Shown here one piece after another: positions 53,262-63,372 of a stretch of 64,000 nt of DNA (its first letter is position 1; every line of letters begins with the position of its first letter). The DNA is from Pseudomonas sp. QTF5 (lineage in GTDB: Bacteria; Pseudomonadota; Gammaproteobacteria; Pseudomonadales; Pseudomonadaceae), in assembly GCF_000512695.2 (NCBI RefSeq), contig NZ_AZRW02000004.1, forward strand, positions 1 to 64,000. Reading direction: 5' to 3'. The notes under the pieces were generated by a model that did not search any database, was not told the origin of the DNA, and saw nothing but the letters and a program-made list of their open reading frames with translations. The position numbers were made by a program, and so were the translations under genes.

Positions 53262-53782
53262 TCTTCCTGCTCGACCAGATCGCGGGCATAACGCTGCGAG
53301 TTATGCACATAGTGGGCGGCGCTGGCTTCGAGCATTTTCTTTTGCGGCTCGGTCAATTCGCGTACGACCTTGCCCGGTGAGCCCATGACCAGCGAACCGT
53401 CCGGAATTTCCTTGCCCTCACCGATCAGCGAATTGGCGCCGATGATGCAGTTCTTGCCGATTTTCGCGCCGTTGAGGATCACCGCGTTGATGCCGATCAG
53501 GCTGTAATCGCCCACCGTGCAGCCGTGGAGCATCGCGTTGTGGCCGATGGTCACGCCGGTGCCGATGGTCAGCGGGTAGCCCATGTCGGTGTGCATCACG
53601 GTGCCGTCCTGCACGTTGCTGTTCTTGCCGATCAGGATCAACTCGTTGTCGCCACGCAACACGGCGTTGAACCAGACATTGGCGCCCTCTTCCAGTTTGA
53701 CCTTGCCCACCAGCACGGCATTGGGTGCGACCCAGCTCTGCGGATGGGTGTCGACACGGGCGTCGCCCAGGCGGTATTTCAT
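53258..53782 (-). CDS. Gamma-carbonic anhydrase family protein
   Basis: This 174-residue protein is a left-handed beta-helix of hexapeptide repeats, with metal-ligand His in [22 protein letters not shown] and the neighbouring strand, as in YrdA/CaiE-type proteins. Whether it has carbonic anhydrase activity is unknown for this subgroup. ATG at 53782 follows GAGGA; the frame to 53812 is not used. Coupled to the DUF1289 gene. Confidence 0.92.
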   Translation of the reverse strand: MKYRLGDARVDTHPQSWVAPNAVLVGKVKLEEGANVWFNAVLRGDNELILIGKNSNVQDGTVMHTDMGYPLTIGTGVTIGHNAMLHGCTVGDYSLIGINAVILNGAKIGKNCIIGANSLIGEGKEIPDGSLVMGSPGKVVRELTEPQKKMLEASAAHYVHNSQRYARDLVEQEE

Positions 53783-53849
53783 CGTATTGTCCTCAAGGCC
53801 AGGCAGGCTCACTAGCGAAAGCAGGATTCACGCCATGCGAACGATGGCT

Positions 53850-54449
53850 TCAGGTTTTGATAAAACTCTTGGGTGGTTGATGCAGGCTGATTTTCGCGTC
53901 ATAGAGCAGGTTGATCAACTCGACGATCATGATCGCCGTCAGCCCCCAGATCTTGTACTCGCCATAACGGTAGCTCGGCACGTACCAACTGTGGCCCTGA
54001 TAGTCGATGCGGTGGGTGTGCTCGCGCGGGTCCTTGCGGAAGAACTCCAGCGGCACGCTGAACACCGCGGCGATCTCGGCATCGTTGGCCTGGTACTCGA
54101 CGAAATCCGGGATCACGCCGACAAAGGGCGTGACCTTGATGCCGTGCAGGGAGATCAGTGGGCTCAGCGGGCCGATCACTTCGACCAGCCCAGGCGGCAG
54201 GCCGATTTCTTCTTCGGCTTCGCGCAGGGCGGTAAAAATCAGATCGGGGTCTTCGGGGTCGCGTCGACCGCCGGGGAAAGCAACTTCGCCGCCATGGGTC
54301 GAAAGCCCGCTGGCGCGAAGGGTCAGGACCAATTCCGGTTCGTCACTGCGTGTGATGGGCAACAATACCGCGGCTTCGGGGAAACGTCGGTCGGTTTCCA
54401 GCGTACGCGGCGTGTGATTGCTTACCCGGTGCAGTAGCTCGTCCAGCAT
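53850..54449 (-). CDS. CoA pyrophosphatase, Nudix family
   Basis: This 199-residue protein has a full Nudix box (GGRRDPEDPDLIFTALREAE followed by EEIGL) and the CoA-specific region upstream (LTLRASGLSTHGGEVAFPGG), as in NudL/YeaB. It likely splits CoA into 4'-phosphopantetheine and 3',5'-ADP. It is divergent from a second Nudix gene 146 bp away. Confidence 0.93.
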   Translation of the reverse strand: MLDELLHRVSNHTPRTLETDRRFPEAAVLLPITRSDEPELVLTLRASGLSTHGGEVAFPGGRRDPEDPDLIFTALREAEEEIGLPPGLVEVIGPLSPLISLHGIKVTPFVGVIPDFVEYQANDAEIAAVFSVPLEFFRKDPREHTHRIDYQGHSWYVPSYRYGEYKIWGLTAIMIVELINLLYDAKISLHQPPKSFIKT

Positions 54450-54595
54450 GAGTCTTCTCGATCTGTGCCTTACCCTGCATCATGCACCAATCGCATCGGC
54501 CGCCCAAGCCCCGAACAGCCTCATGTCGCGAAACGACAACTTGCCGACCGACACCGCCGCACGCCAAGATAGGCGCAGCATTCAGGAACCCAAGC

Positions 54596-55147
54596 ATGAA
54601 ATTTTGCAGCCAATGCGGCAACCCGGTAACCCAGCGCATTCCCGAAGGCGATTCGCGCCTGCGTTTTGTCTGCGACAGCTGTCATACCATCCATTACCAG
54701 AACCCCAATATCGTCGCCGGTTGCGTGCCGACCTGGGGTTCGAAGGTGTTGCTGTGCCGTCGCGCCATCGAGCCACGGCTCGGTTACTGGACCCTGCCCG
54801 CCGGCTTCATGGAAAACGGTGAGACCATCGAACAGGCCGCCATTCGCGAGACCGCCGAAGAGGCCTGCGCCCGGGTGCGCAACCTGAATATCTATACGTT
54901 GATCGACGTGCCGCACATCAGCCAGGTGCATGTATTCTTTCGCGCCGAACTGGTGGACCTGGATTTTTCCGCGGGTCCCGAGAGCCTGGAAGTGCAACTG
55001 TTCGAAGAAGCCGACATCCCTTGGGGCGAACTGGCTTTCCGCACGGTGGGCCGTACCTTAGAATGCTTCTTCGCTGACCGGCAGTCCGAGGTCTACCCCG
55101 TGCGGTCCGAATCGATCCCGCCGCTCGTCCAGCCTGCCATCATTTAA
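54596..55147 (+). CDS. Nudix hydrolase with N-terminal zinc ribbon
   Basis: This 183-residue protein opens with a zinc ribbon (CSQCG near residue 4 and CDSCHTIHYQN near 26), then a Nudix box (GFMENGETIEQAAIRETAEE). The ribbon resembles that of NudC-type NAD(H)/RNA-cap pyrophosphatases, but the C-terminal NudC motif is not evident, so the substrate is open. ATG at 54596 starts the ribbon; the longer frame to 54482 is not used. Confidence 0.9.
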   Translation: MKFCSQCGNPVTQRIPEGDSRLRFVCDSCHTIHYQNPNIVAGCVPTWGSKVLLCRRAIEPRLGYWTLPAGFMENGETIEQAAIRETAEEACARVRNLNIYTLIDVPHISQVHVFFRAELVDLDFSAGPESLEVQLFEEADIPWGELAFRTVGRTLECFFADRQSEVYPVRSESIPPLVQPAII

Positions 55148-55212
55148 AGCTCCTACACATAAAAGCAGCTATAAAATAAATAATCGCGACACCTCTTAGG
55201 GATATTGTTCCA

Positions 55213-55716
55213 ATGCGCTGGTTGCTTGCCGTTTTTTGCTTATCGTTCGTCGCTGTCACCCAGGCTTCCTCCACGGAAACGCTGGACGGCCGAGTCATCG
55301 AAAAAGTTCTGGTTCTCAAATCAGCCCATCAATTGCAATTGATCAATGACGGCAAGCCGATCAAGACCTATCGCATTTCCCTGGGCAAACGCCCCAAGGG
55401 GCCGAAGCTGATGGAGGGCGACAAACGCACCCCCGAAGGCTTTTATTGGGTGGACTGGCGCAAGATCAGCGACCGTTTCAACCTGTCGATGCACATCTCC
55501 TACCCCAACATCAGCGACGCCGCCCGTGCCCGGCGCGAAGGCGTCGAGCCTGGCGGCATGATCATGATCCACGGCACCCCGGATACCGAAGACAACCCCG
55601 AAGACCTGTTCCACACCCTGGACTGGACCGACGGCTGTATCGCCATGCGCAACATGGACATGCGCGAAGTCTGGGGTCTGGTGCCGGACGGCACGATGAT
55701 CGAGATTCGCCCGTAA
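55213..55716 (+). CDS. L,D-transpeptidase family protein, secreted
   Basis: This 167-residue protein has a signal peptide (MRWLLAVFCLSFVAVTQAS) and a YkuD-type catalytic domain with MIHGTPDTEDN and the active Cys in TDGCIAMRN. The form is close to the YafK/DpaA branch, which can remove rather than attach crosslinks between Lpp and peptidoglycan. Either activity is possible. It stands alone with a REPIN downstream. Confidence 0.9.
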   Translation: MRWLLAVFCLSFVAVTQASSTETLDGRVIEKVLVLKSAHQLQLINDGKPIKTYRISLGKRPKGPKLMEGDKRTPEGFYWVDWRKISDRFNLSMHISYPNISDAARARREGVEPGGMIMIHGTPDTEDNPEDLFHTLDWTDGCIAMRNMDMREVWGLVPDGTMIEIRP

Positions 55717-55746
55717 CGGCTACCTTCAATTCAAGGCTGGCTAGAA

Positions 55747-55874
55747 GCTTCTGTGGCGAGGGAGCTTACTCCCGCTGGGCTGCGAAGCGGCCCCAAAGTT
55801 CTATCTGAAACCGCATTCGCTAATCGAGGGCCGCTTCGCGCCCCAGCGGGAGCAAGCTCCCTCGCCACAGAAGC
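55747..55874. repeat. REPIN, type B
   Basis: The arms GCTTCTGTGGCGAGGGAGCT and AGCTCCCTCGCCACAGAAGC are inverted at 55747-55766 and 55855-55874, with a nested inner pair GCGAAGCGGCCC/GGGCCGCTTCGC. Confidence 0.9.
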
Positions 55875-55937
55875 ATCGCCTTACTTTCCATCCATGCTCT
55901 GGCCGCTTCCTTCGGGCGGCATCGAAAAATAAATTCA

Positions 55938-55971
55938 AAAGATCGCAGCCTTCCGGCAGCGCCTACAGGGG
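55938..55971. repeat. Single degenerate arm, type D
   Basis: AAAAGATCGCAGCCTTCCGG continues into CAGCGCCTAC. It matches one arm of the perfect repeat at 3134-3225 with two changes, and no partner arm is present. Confidence 0.75.
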
Positions 55972-55997
55972 AATCAGCTTCAATCCAAAGAGGTCCA

Positions 55998-56017
55998 AAC
56001 TGACAGCGCCGTCAGTT
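55998..56017. promoter_or_regulatory. TetR-type palindrome upstream of the efflux genes
   Basis: AACTGAC-AGCGCC-GTCAGTT is a perfect 7-bp inverted repeat with a 6-bp centre, about 90 bp above the adaptor gene. The ACTGAC/GTCAGT form is common for TetR-family repressors of RND pumps. No TetR gene lies next to it. Confidence 0.55.
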
Positions 56018-56042
56018 ACCAGTCACTCTCCTGACGGGCTAA

Positions 56043-56070
56043 CAGGTTTATAAAGGAAGGTATAAACCTG
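56043..56070. promoter_or_regulatory. Second inverted repeat upstream of the efflux genes
   Basis: CAGGTTTATA (56043-56052) and TATAAACCTG (56061-56070) are perfect 10-bp arms around AAGGAAGG, 38 bp above the adaptor start codon. It could be an operator or, in RNA, a hairpin that hides the purine-rich AAGGAAGG. Confidence 0.6.
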
Positions 56071-56108
56071 ACAAAAACTCCGACCACTCTGCCCGGCGCC
56101 CCGCTCGC

Positions 56109-57269
56109 ATGCGAATTCAGAAAAAAACCGCCCTGTTCGCCGCCCTTCTGATCACCCTGGCAGCGCTGGGCGTGTGGTACGCCACCAAACCCGCCACGAC
56201 CAAAATGGCCGCCCCCACCGCCATTCCCGTGCGAGTGGTCAGCGTCGCCGAAAAAGACGTGCCCCGCTACATCAGCGGTATCGGCTCGGTGCTGTCGTTA
56301 CACAGCGTGGTCGTACGTCCGCAGATCGACGGCATCCTCACCAAACTGCTGGTCAAGGAAGGCCAACTGGTGAACAAAGGTGATCTGCTGGCCACCATCG
56401 ACGACCGCTCGATCCGCGCCAGCCTCGACCAGGCCCGGGCGCAACTGGGTGAAAGTCAGGCGCAACTGCAAGTGGCTCAGGTCAACCTCAAACGCTACAA
56501 ACTGCTGAGCGTTGACGACGGCGTGTCCAAGCAGACCTACGATCAGCAACAAGCCCTGGTCAACCAACTCAAAGCCACTACCCAAGGCAATCAGGCATCG
56601 ATCGACGCCGCTCTGGTGCAGCTTTCCTACACACAGATTCGCTCCCCGGTCACCGGTCGCATCGGTATTCGCACGGTGGACGAAGGCAACTTCCTGCGCA
56701 TGACCGACACTCAAGGCCTGTTCACGGTGACCCAGATCGACCCGATCGCTGTGGAATTTTCCCTACCGCAGCAAATGCTGCCGACCCTGCAGGGCCTGAT
56801 CAACGATCCACAACACACTCCGGTCAAGGCTTACATCGGTGCCGACACCGACGGCGAAACCGGCAATCTGCTGGGCGAAGGTCACCTGACCCTGATCGAC
56901 AACCAGATCAACGCCAATACCGGGACCATCCGCGCCAAGGCCGAATTCGCCAACCCCGCACAGAAACTCTGGCCGGGCCTGCTGGTAACGGTAAAGATTC
57001 AGACAGCGCTGGATAAAAATGCGCTGGTGGTGCCGCCCACCGTCGTACAACGTGGCCTCGATCAACATTTCGTCTACCGGGTCAATGGCGACAAGGTCGA
57101 AGCCGTTCAGGTGCAGATGGTTTATCAAGGCAGCGGCCAGGACATCATCAAAGGCGTGAAACCGGGCGATGTGCTGGTCAGCGACGGCCAGTCACGGCTC
57201 AAACCTGGTTCGACCGTGCAGGTAGTGACCGACCCACCGCAAGTGGTGCAATCGGAGCCGAAACCATGA
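56109..57269 (+). CDS. RND efflux periplasmic adaptor (membrane fusion protein)
   Basis: This 386-residue protein has an N-terminal membrane anchor or signal (ALFAALLITLAALGVWY), a lipoyl half-motif (VVVRPQIDGILTKLLVKEGQ), a coiled coil rich in Gln (about 105-165), a second lipoyl half (RSPVTGRIGIRTVDEGNF) and a beta-barrel domain. It bridges the pump to an outer-membrane channel. Its stop overlaps the pump start (ATGA). The sequence is of the MdtA/MuxA type. Confidence 0.93.
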   Translation: MRIQKKTALFAALLITLAALGVWYATKPATTKMAAPTAIPVRVVSVAEKDVPRYISGIGSVLSLHSVVVRPQIDGILTKLLVKEGQLVNKGDLLATIDDRSIRASLDQARAQLGESQAQLQVAQVNLKRYKLLSVDDGVSKQTYDQQQALVNQLKATTQGNQASIDAALVQLSYTQIRSPVTGRIGIRTVDEGNFLRMTDTQGLFTVTQIDPIAVEFSLPQQMLPTLQGLINDPQHTPVKAYIGADTDGETGNLLGEGHLTLIDNQINANTGTIRAKAEFANPAQKLWPGLLVTVKIQTALDKNALVVPPTVVQRGLDQHFVYRVNGDKVEAVQVQMVYQGSGQDIIKGVKPGDVLVSDGQSRLKPGSTVQVVTDPPQVVQSEPKP

Positions 57270-60200
57270 AGGGCCATGGCTCGATTTCCGCGTGGTGCAT
57301 CGATCATCCGGTGGGGACGGTCCTGCTGACCTTTGCCTTGGTGCTGCTCGGTGTCATCGCCTTCCCGCGACTGCCGATTGCGCCGCTGCCGGAAGCGGAA
57401 TTCCCGACCATCCAGGTGGCCGCGCAACTGCCCGGTGCCAATCCCGAAACCATGGCCTCGTCGGTGGCTACGCCGCTTGAAGTGCAATTCAGCGCCATCC
57501 CCGGCGTGACCCAGATGACCTCGAGCAGCGCCCTGGGCTCGACCATTCTGACCCTGCAATTCACCCTCGACAAAAGCATCGACACCGCCGCGCAGGAAGT
57601 CCAGGCCGCGATCAACACCGCCGCCGGCAAACTGCCCAAAGACATGCCGAACCTGCCGAACTGGAGGAAGGTCAACCCGGCCGACAGCCCGGTGCTGATC
57701 CTCAGCATCAACTCGCCGCAAATGCCCGGCACCGAGGTCAGTGACCTGGTGGAAACCCTGCTCGCCCGTCAGATCAGCCAGATCGACGGCGTAGGCAATA
57801 TCAACATCACCGGTCAGCAACGTCCGGCGATTCGCGTGCAGGCGTCGGCGGACAAACTCGCCGCCATTGGCCTGACCCTGGCGGACATTCGCCTGGCGAT
57901 CCAGCAGACCAGCCTCAACCTGGCCAAAGGTGCGTTGTACGGCGAGTCGAGCATTTCGACCTTGTCCACCAACGATCAATTGTTCCACCCCCAGGAGTAC
58001 GGTCAGCTGATTGTTTCCTACAAGGACGGCGCACCGGTTCATCTCAAGGATGTGGCCAAAGTCGTCAACGGTTCGGAAGACGCCTACATCCAGGCTTGGG
58101 CTGATGGTCAGCCGGGGGTGAACCTGGTGATTTTCCGGCAACCGGGGGCCAACATCGTCGAAACCGTCGACCGCATTCAGGCGGCACTGCCCACGCTGAC
58201 GGCCATGCTGCCGGCCTCGGTGCAGGTCAAGGTGTTGATCGACCGCACCCAGACCATCCGTGCTTCGTTGCATGAAGTGGAAGTCACCCTGCTGATCGCT
58301 ATCCTGCTGGTGGTGGCGGTGATGGCGCTGTTCCTGCGGCAGTTGTCGGCGACCCTGATCGTGGCATCGGTGCTCGGTGTGTCGCTGATCGCCAGTTTTG
58401 CCCTGATGTACATCATGGGCTTCAGCCTGAATAACCTGACGCTGGTGGCGATCGTGGTGTCCGTCGGGTTTGTGGTGGACGATGCGATTGTGGTGGTGGA
58501 AAACATTCACCGCCATCTGGAGGCCGGCGACGGTATGCGCGAGGCGGCTATCAAAGGCGCCGGCGAGATCGGTTTTACCGTGGTCTCGATCAGCTTCTCG
58601 CTGGTGGCGGCGTTCATTCCGCTGCTGTTCATGGGCGGCGTGGTCGGGCGGCTATTCAAGGAATTCGCCCTGACCGCCACCTCGACCATCATGATTTCCG
58701 TGGTGGTCTCCCTGACGGTGGCACCGACTCTGGCCGCGCTATTCATGCGCGCGCCGGTGCATCACGCCCATGGCAAACCGGGTTTCGGCGAACGCTTGCT
58801 GGCGCTGTATGAGAAAGGTCTGCGCCGCGCCCTCGCCCATCAGAAATTGATGATCGGCGTATTCGGCCTGTCCCTCGGCCTGGCGGTCGCCGGGTACATT
58901 TTCATTCCGAAGGGTTTCTTCCCGGTGCAGGACACTGGTTTCGTCCTCGGCACCACCGAAGCAGCGGCGGACATTTCCTACGGCGACATGGTGAAAAAAC
59001 ACCTGGCGATGGCCGAGATCGTCGCCGCCGATCCCGCTGTCGAGACGTTCTCCCATTCGGTCGGCGTTTCGGGCAGCAACCAGACTATTGCCAACGGACG
59101 CTTCTGGATTTCGCTGAAAAAACGCGGCGACCGTGACGTGTCCGCGAGCCAGTTCATCGACCGGATTCGCCCGCAACTGATGAAAGTCCCGGGCATCGTG
59201 CTGTACCTGCGCGCCGGGCAAGACATCAACCTCAGCTCCGGCCCGAGCCGTGCGCAGTACCAATACGTGCTCAAGAGCAACGACGGGGCACTCCTGAGCA
59301 CCTGGACCCAACGCCTGACGGAAAAACTGCGCAGCAACCCGGCGTTCCGCGACATTTCCAACGACCTGCAACTGGGCGGCAGCATCACCCACATCAGCAT
59401 CGACCGCAGCGCAGCGGCGCGTTTCGGCCTGACCGCCAGCGATGTCGACGAAGCGCTGTACGACGCCTTCGGCCAGCGGCAGATCAACGAATTCCAGACC
59501 CAGACCAACCAGTACAACGTGATTCTGGAGCTGGACACCAAACAACGCGGCAAGGCCGAAAGCCTCAACTATTTCTACCTGCGTTCGCCGCTGAGCGGGG
59601 AAATGGTGCCGCTGTCGGCCCTGGCGAAATTCGATGCGCCAACCATCGGCCCGTTGTCCATCGCTCACGATGGGATGTTCCCGGCGGCCAACTTGTCGTT
59701 CAACCTGGCGCCCGGCGTCGCGTTGGGCGATGCGGTGATCCTGCTCAATCAGGCCAAGACCGACATCGGCATGCCGGCGGCCATCAGCGGTAATTTCCAG
59801 GGCGCGGCCCAGGCGTTCCAGAGTTCGCTGGCCAGCCAGCCGTGGCTGATTCTGGCGGCGTTGGTGGCGGTGTATATCATTCTTGGCGTGCTTTACGAGA
59901 GCTTCGTGCACCCGCTGACGATCATCTCGACCCTGCCTTCGGCGGGACTCGGGGCGGTGATCATGCTGTGGATCTGTGGCCAGGACTTTTCAATCATGGC
60001 GCTGATCGGGCTGGTGCTGCTGATCGGCATCGTCAAGAAGAACGGCATTCTGATGATCGACTTCGCGCTGGACGCCCAGCGCAACCGTGACTTGCCGCCG
60101 GAAGAGGCGATCTATGAGGCGTGTATGACGCGGTTCCGGCCGATCATCATGACCACCCTCGCCGCCCTGCTCGGCGCCCTGCCGTTGATGCTCGGCTACG

Positions 60201-60367
60201 GCACCGGCGCCGAACTGCGCCAGCCATTGGGCATCGCGGTGGTCGGCGGCTTGCTGGTGAGCCAAGCGCTGACGCTGTTCACCACGCCAGTCATATACTT
60301 GTGGCTGGAGCGATTATTCCATCGACCCAAATCAACACCGCTGCCGGCGCTGGTGACCACAGACTGA
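57266..60367 (+). CDS. RND multidrug efflux permease (MdtC/MuxC-like)
   Basis: This 1033-residue protein has the twelve-helix RND layout. Helix 1 is HPVGTVLLTFALVLLGVIAF. The proton-relay aspartates are adjacent in FVVDDAIVVVEN (about 405-406). Two large periplasmic loops and helices to about residue 1010 follow. It likely exports drugs or plant-derived compounds with the adaptor upstream. No outer-membrane channel or regulator gene is adjacent, so it must use a shared channel such as OprM/TolC type. Confidence 0.94.
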   Translation: MKGHGSISAWCIDHPVGTVLLTFALVLLGVIAFPRLPIAPLPEAEFPTIQVAAQLPGANPETMASSVATPLEVQFSAIPGVTQMTSSSALGSTILTLQFTLDKSIDTAAQEVQAAINTAAGKLPKDMPNLPNWRKVNPADSPVLILSINSPQMPGTEVSDLVETLLARQISQIDGVGNINITGQQRPAIRVQASADKLAAIGLTLADIRLAIQQTSLNLAKGALYGESSISTLSTNDQLFHPQEYGQLIVSYKDGAPVHLKDVAKVVNGSEDAYIQAWADGQPGVNLVIFRQPGANIVETVDRIQAALPTLTAMLPASVQVKVLIDRTQTIRASLHEVEVTLLIAILLVVAVMALFLRQLSATLIVASVLGVSLIASFALMYIMGFSLNNLTLVAIVVSVGFVVDDAIVVVENIHRHLEAGDGMREAAIKGAGEIGFTVVSISFSLVAAFIPLLFMGGVVGRLFKEFALTATSTIMISVVVSLTVAPTLAALFMRAPVHHAHGKPGFGERLLALYEKGLRRALAHQKLMIGVFGLSLGLAVAGYIFIPKGFFPVQDTGFVLGTTEAAADISYGDMVKKHLAMAEIVAADPAVETFSHSVGVSGSNQTIANGRFWISLKKRGDRDVSASQFIDRIRPQLMKVPGIVLYLRAGQDINLSSGPSRAQYQYVLKSNDGALLSTWTQRLTEKLRSNPAFRDISNDLQLGGSITHISIDRSAAARFGLTASDVDEALYDAFGQRQINEFQTQTNQYNVILELDTKQRGKAESLNYFYLRSPLSGEMVPLSALAKFDAPTIGPLSIAHDGMFPAANLSFNLAPGVALGDAVILLNQAKTDIGMPAAISGNFQGAAQAFQSSLASQPWLILAALVAVYIILGVLYESFVHPLTIISTLPSAGLGAVIMLWICGQDFSIMALIGLVLLIGIVKKNGILMIDFALDAQRNRDLPPEEAIYEACMTRFRPIIMTTLAALLGALPLMLGYGTGAELRQPLGIAVVGGLLVSQALTLFTTPVIYLWLERLFHRPKSTPLPALVTTD

Positions 60368-60683
60368 GGCGGGGTCATGCGCGTTCTGAAAAAGCCGCGG
60401 CCACCGCGCAAGCCAGTTTACGACTGCTTCGCAACCGAACGCGGCGATGCGGCGTTCCGACAAGCCCCCTTGCCATAAAAAAGCCAGACCACCCGACAGG
60501 GTAATTATCGACTACCCGCCGAATGTCTTCTAAGCTCCAATTAGCAAAAGGCCATCATGTTTTGCTGGCCTTTTTTTTAATCCGGCATTTATATAGGCGC
60601 TCTGGACGCGACCGGTTTCTGGGACTCTGCCCGATTTTTGTAAAAGAATTTTCATAACGTCTTATTTTGCAGAAGTCAGAACC
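60368..60683. other. Gap between the efflux pump and the diguanylate cyclase
   Basis: Apart from the terminator at 60546-60578 no feature is supported. A TGTAAAAGAATTTTCATAAC stretch just above the next gene is AT-rich and may contain its promoter, but the hexamers are not convincing. Confidence 0.5.
60546..60578 (+). terminator. Rho-independent terminator downstream of the efflux operon
   Basis: The stem AAAAGGCCA/TGGCC with its T-run (TTTTTTTT) lies 180 bp after the pump stop and 106 bp before the cyclase gene. Confidence 0.9.
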
Positions 60684-62180
60684 ATGAGTGTGAGCAGTGC
60701 GAAATCTCAATATCCGATCCGTTCGACACGATCGGAGCGGCTTTTGGTTCTCAGCAGTTTGTTGTTGGTGATTGCGATACTGAGCATCGTGACCTTCCTG
60801 CTGATCCGTGAACGCGCCAACGCCGAATTGTCCGCCACTCGCGCCGCCAACAATATCGTGCAATTGATCGATGCCGACGTGCTGCGCAATGTCGAACTCT
60901 ATGATGTGTCCCTGCTGGGCTTGATCGCTGCCTCCCAGCGAGAAGACCTCAAGAGCGTTTCTCCAGCCATTCGCCATCTGGCCTATTTCGATCGCGCCAC
61001 CGCCGCGCCGTACAAGGGCAACATTTTATTGCTCGACAACAAGGGCGACGTAATCGCCGACTCGGCCTCGGTGGAGCCCAGGCAGGGCAACTATGCCGAC
61101 CGCGAATACTTCCAGTCTCACGTGAACAACCCGGACCCGGGCATGTTCATCAGTCCCCCCTTCAGAGCCAGGGCGCCCGAACAGGATTGGCGTATCAGTT
61201 TCAGCCGCCGGGTGAGCGGCTCCCAAGGTGAGTTCCTGGGCGTGGCCGAAGCCGCCATGCGGTTGAGTTACTTCGATCAGTTGTTCAACAGTTTGAGCAT
61301 CGGTCGTGACAGTACGGTCAATCTGATCAGCAAGGACGGGACTCTTCTGGCCCAGCAACCACGCCTGGCCGAAGAGCTGATCGGCAAGAACTTCAGTAAC
61401 CGCCCCAACTTCCAGCGTATCGTCAAGGAAGGCAACGGCAGCTTCACCAGCATGTCCGATCGATACCATGACAAGCGCTTGTACACCTTCTCCAAGGTCG
61501 GGAACTTGCCGTTGATCGTCATCGTTGCGCTGTCCAGTGATGAGGTCTTTGCGGCCTGGAAGCGCACTGCGGTGGTGGTCAGCTTTGCGACCATTGCTCT
61601 GTGCGTGAGCCTGTTGTGGCTGACGTGGTTGCTCTGCCGGGAATTGCGTCGGCGCCAAAGTGCAGAGCTGGAACTGGCACAACTGGCCGCCACCGACCCT
61701 TTGACCGGACTGGCCAACCGCCGAAGCCTGGATCACGCCCTGCGCCATGAATGGTTTCGCGCCCAACGTTCCGGCCTGCCATTGTCGGTGCTGATGATCG
61801 ATGTCGATCACTTCAAGGCGTTCAACGATCGCCATGGCCATCAGGGCGGCGACGATGCCTTGCGTTGGGTGGCCAAGGTGATCGGCACCCATGTTCGACG
61901 GCCGGCGGACCTGGTCGCCCGTTACGGTGGCGAGGAGTTTTCGGTAATCCTGGCTGAAACCGACAGCGTCGGCGCGCAACAGATTGCCGACAACATCCGT
62001 GCGGCGGTGGAGCAGTTGCCGCTGGTGGGAGGCGATAAGACACCGATTACTGTCAGTATCGGTATCAGCACCTGGACGACGGCGACCGACATCAGCCTGG
62101 AGCAGTTGTTGTTTGCGGCGGACAAGGCGCTGTATCAGGCCAAGGAAAACGGGCGGAATCGGGTGGTCGCTGCGGATTGA
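60684..62180 (+). CDS. Membrane-bound diguanylate cyclase with periplasmic sensor domain
   Basis: This 498-residue protein has two membrane helices (about 20-40 and 295-315) bracketing a periplasmic PDC/dCache-like sensor (about 45-290). A GGDEF domain (about 335-498) follows, starting ATDPLTGLANRRSLDHAL. The active site is GGEEF (about 415-419), and the inhibitory site RPAD lies five residues before it, so both synthesis of c-di-GMP and product feedback look intact. The ligand sensed is unknown. It is monocistronic. Confidence 0.94.
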   Translation: MSVSSAKSQYPIRSTRSERLLVLSSLLLVIAILSIVTFLLIRERANAELSATRAANNIVQLIDADVLRNVELYDVSLLGLIAASQREDLKSVSPAIRHLAYFDRATAAPYKGNILLLDNKGDVIADSASVEPRQGNYADREYFQSHVNNPDPGMFISPPFRARAPEQDWRISFSRRVSGSQGEFLGVAEAAMRLSYFDQLFNSLSIGRDSTVNLISKDGTLLAQQPRLAEELIGKNFSNRPNFQRIVKEGNGSFTSMSDRYHDKRLYTFSKVGNLPLIVIVALSSDEVFAAWKRTAVVVSFATIALCVSLLWLTWLLCRELRRRQSAELELAQLAATDPLTGLANRRSLDHALRHEWFRAQRSGLPLSVLMIDVDHFKAFNDRHGHQGGDDALRWVAKVIGTHVRRPADLVARYGGEEFSVILAETDSVGAQQIADNIRAAVEQLPLVGGDKTPITVSIGISTWTTATDISLEQLLFAADKALYQAKENGRNRVVAAD

Positions 62181-62288
62181 TCGTTCCCACGCTCCGCGTG
62201 GGAATGCCTCCCCGGACGCTCCGCGTCCGTTTTGGCAGGACGCGGAGCGTCCCGAGCTGCATTCCCACGCAGAGCGTGGGAACGATCA
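62178..62288. repeat. REP-like repeat, type C
   Basis: GATCGTTCCCACGCTCCGCG and its inverted copy at the end (GCAGAGCGTGGGAACGATC) enclose an inner pair GGACGCTCCGCGTCC/GGACGCGGAGCGTCC. It is related to 24-165 at the left end of the window. Confidence 0.88.
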
Positions 62289-62297
62289 TACGATCAT

Positions 62298-62330
62298 AAA
62301 AAAAGGCCACCCGAAGGTAGCCTTTAAAAA
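62298..62330 (-). terminator. Rho-independent terminator of lpxC (minus strand)
   Basis: On the minus strand AAAGGCTACC-TTCG-GGTGGCCTTT is followed by TTTTATG. It lies about 20 bp after the lpxC stop. Confidence 0.9.
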
Positions 62331-62348
62331 ACTAGAGAGGTTTTTTGC

Positions 62349-63296
<948 letters not shown>

Positions 63297-63372
63297 TCAA
63301 CAAAGGCTGGCGATGATAGCAGACCAGACCTTTGCTGAACACCAATCACCCTAATACCCCTGATACATTTCA

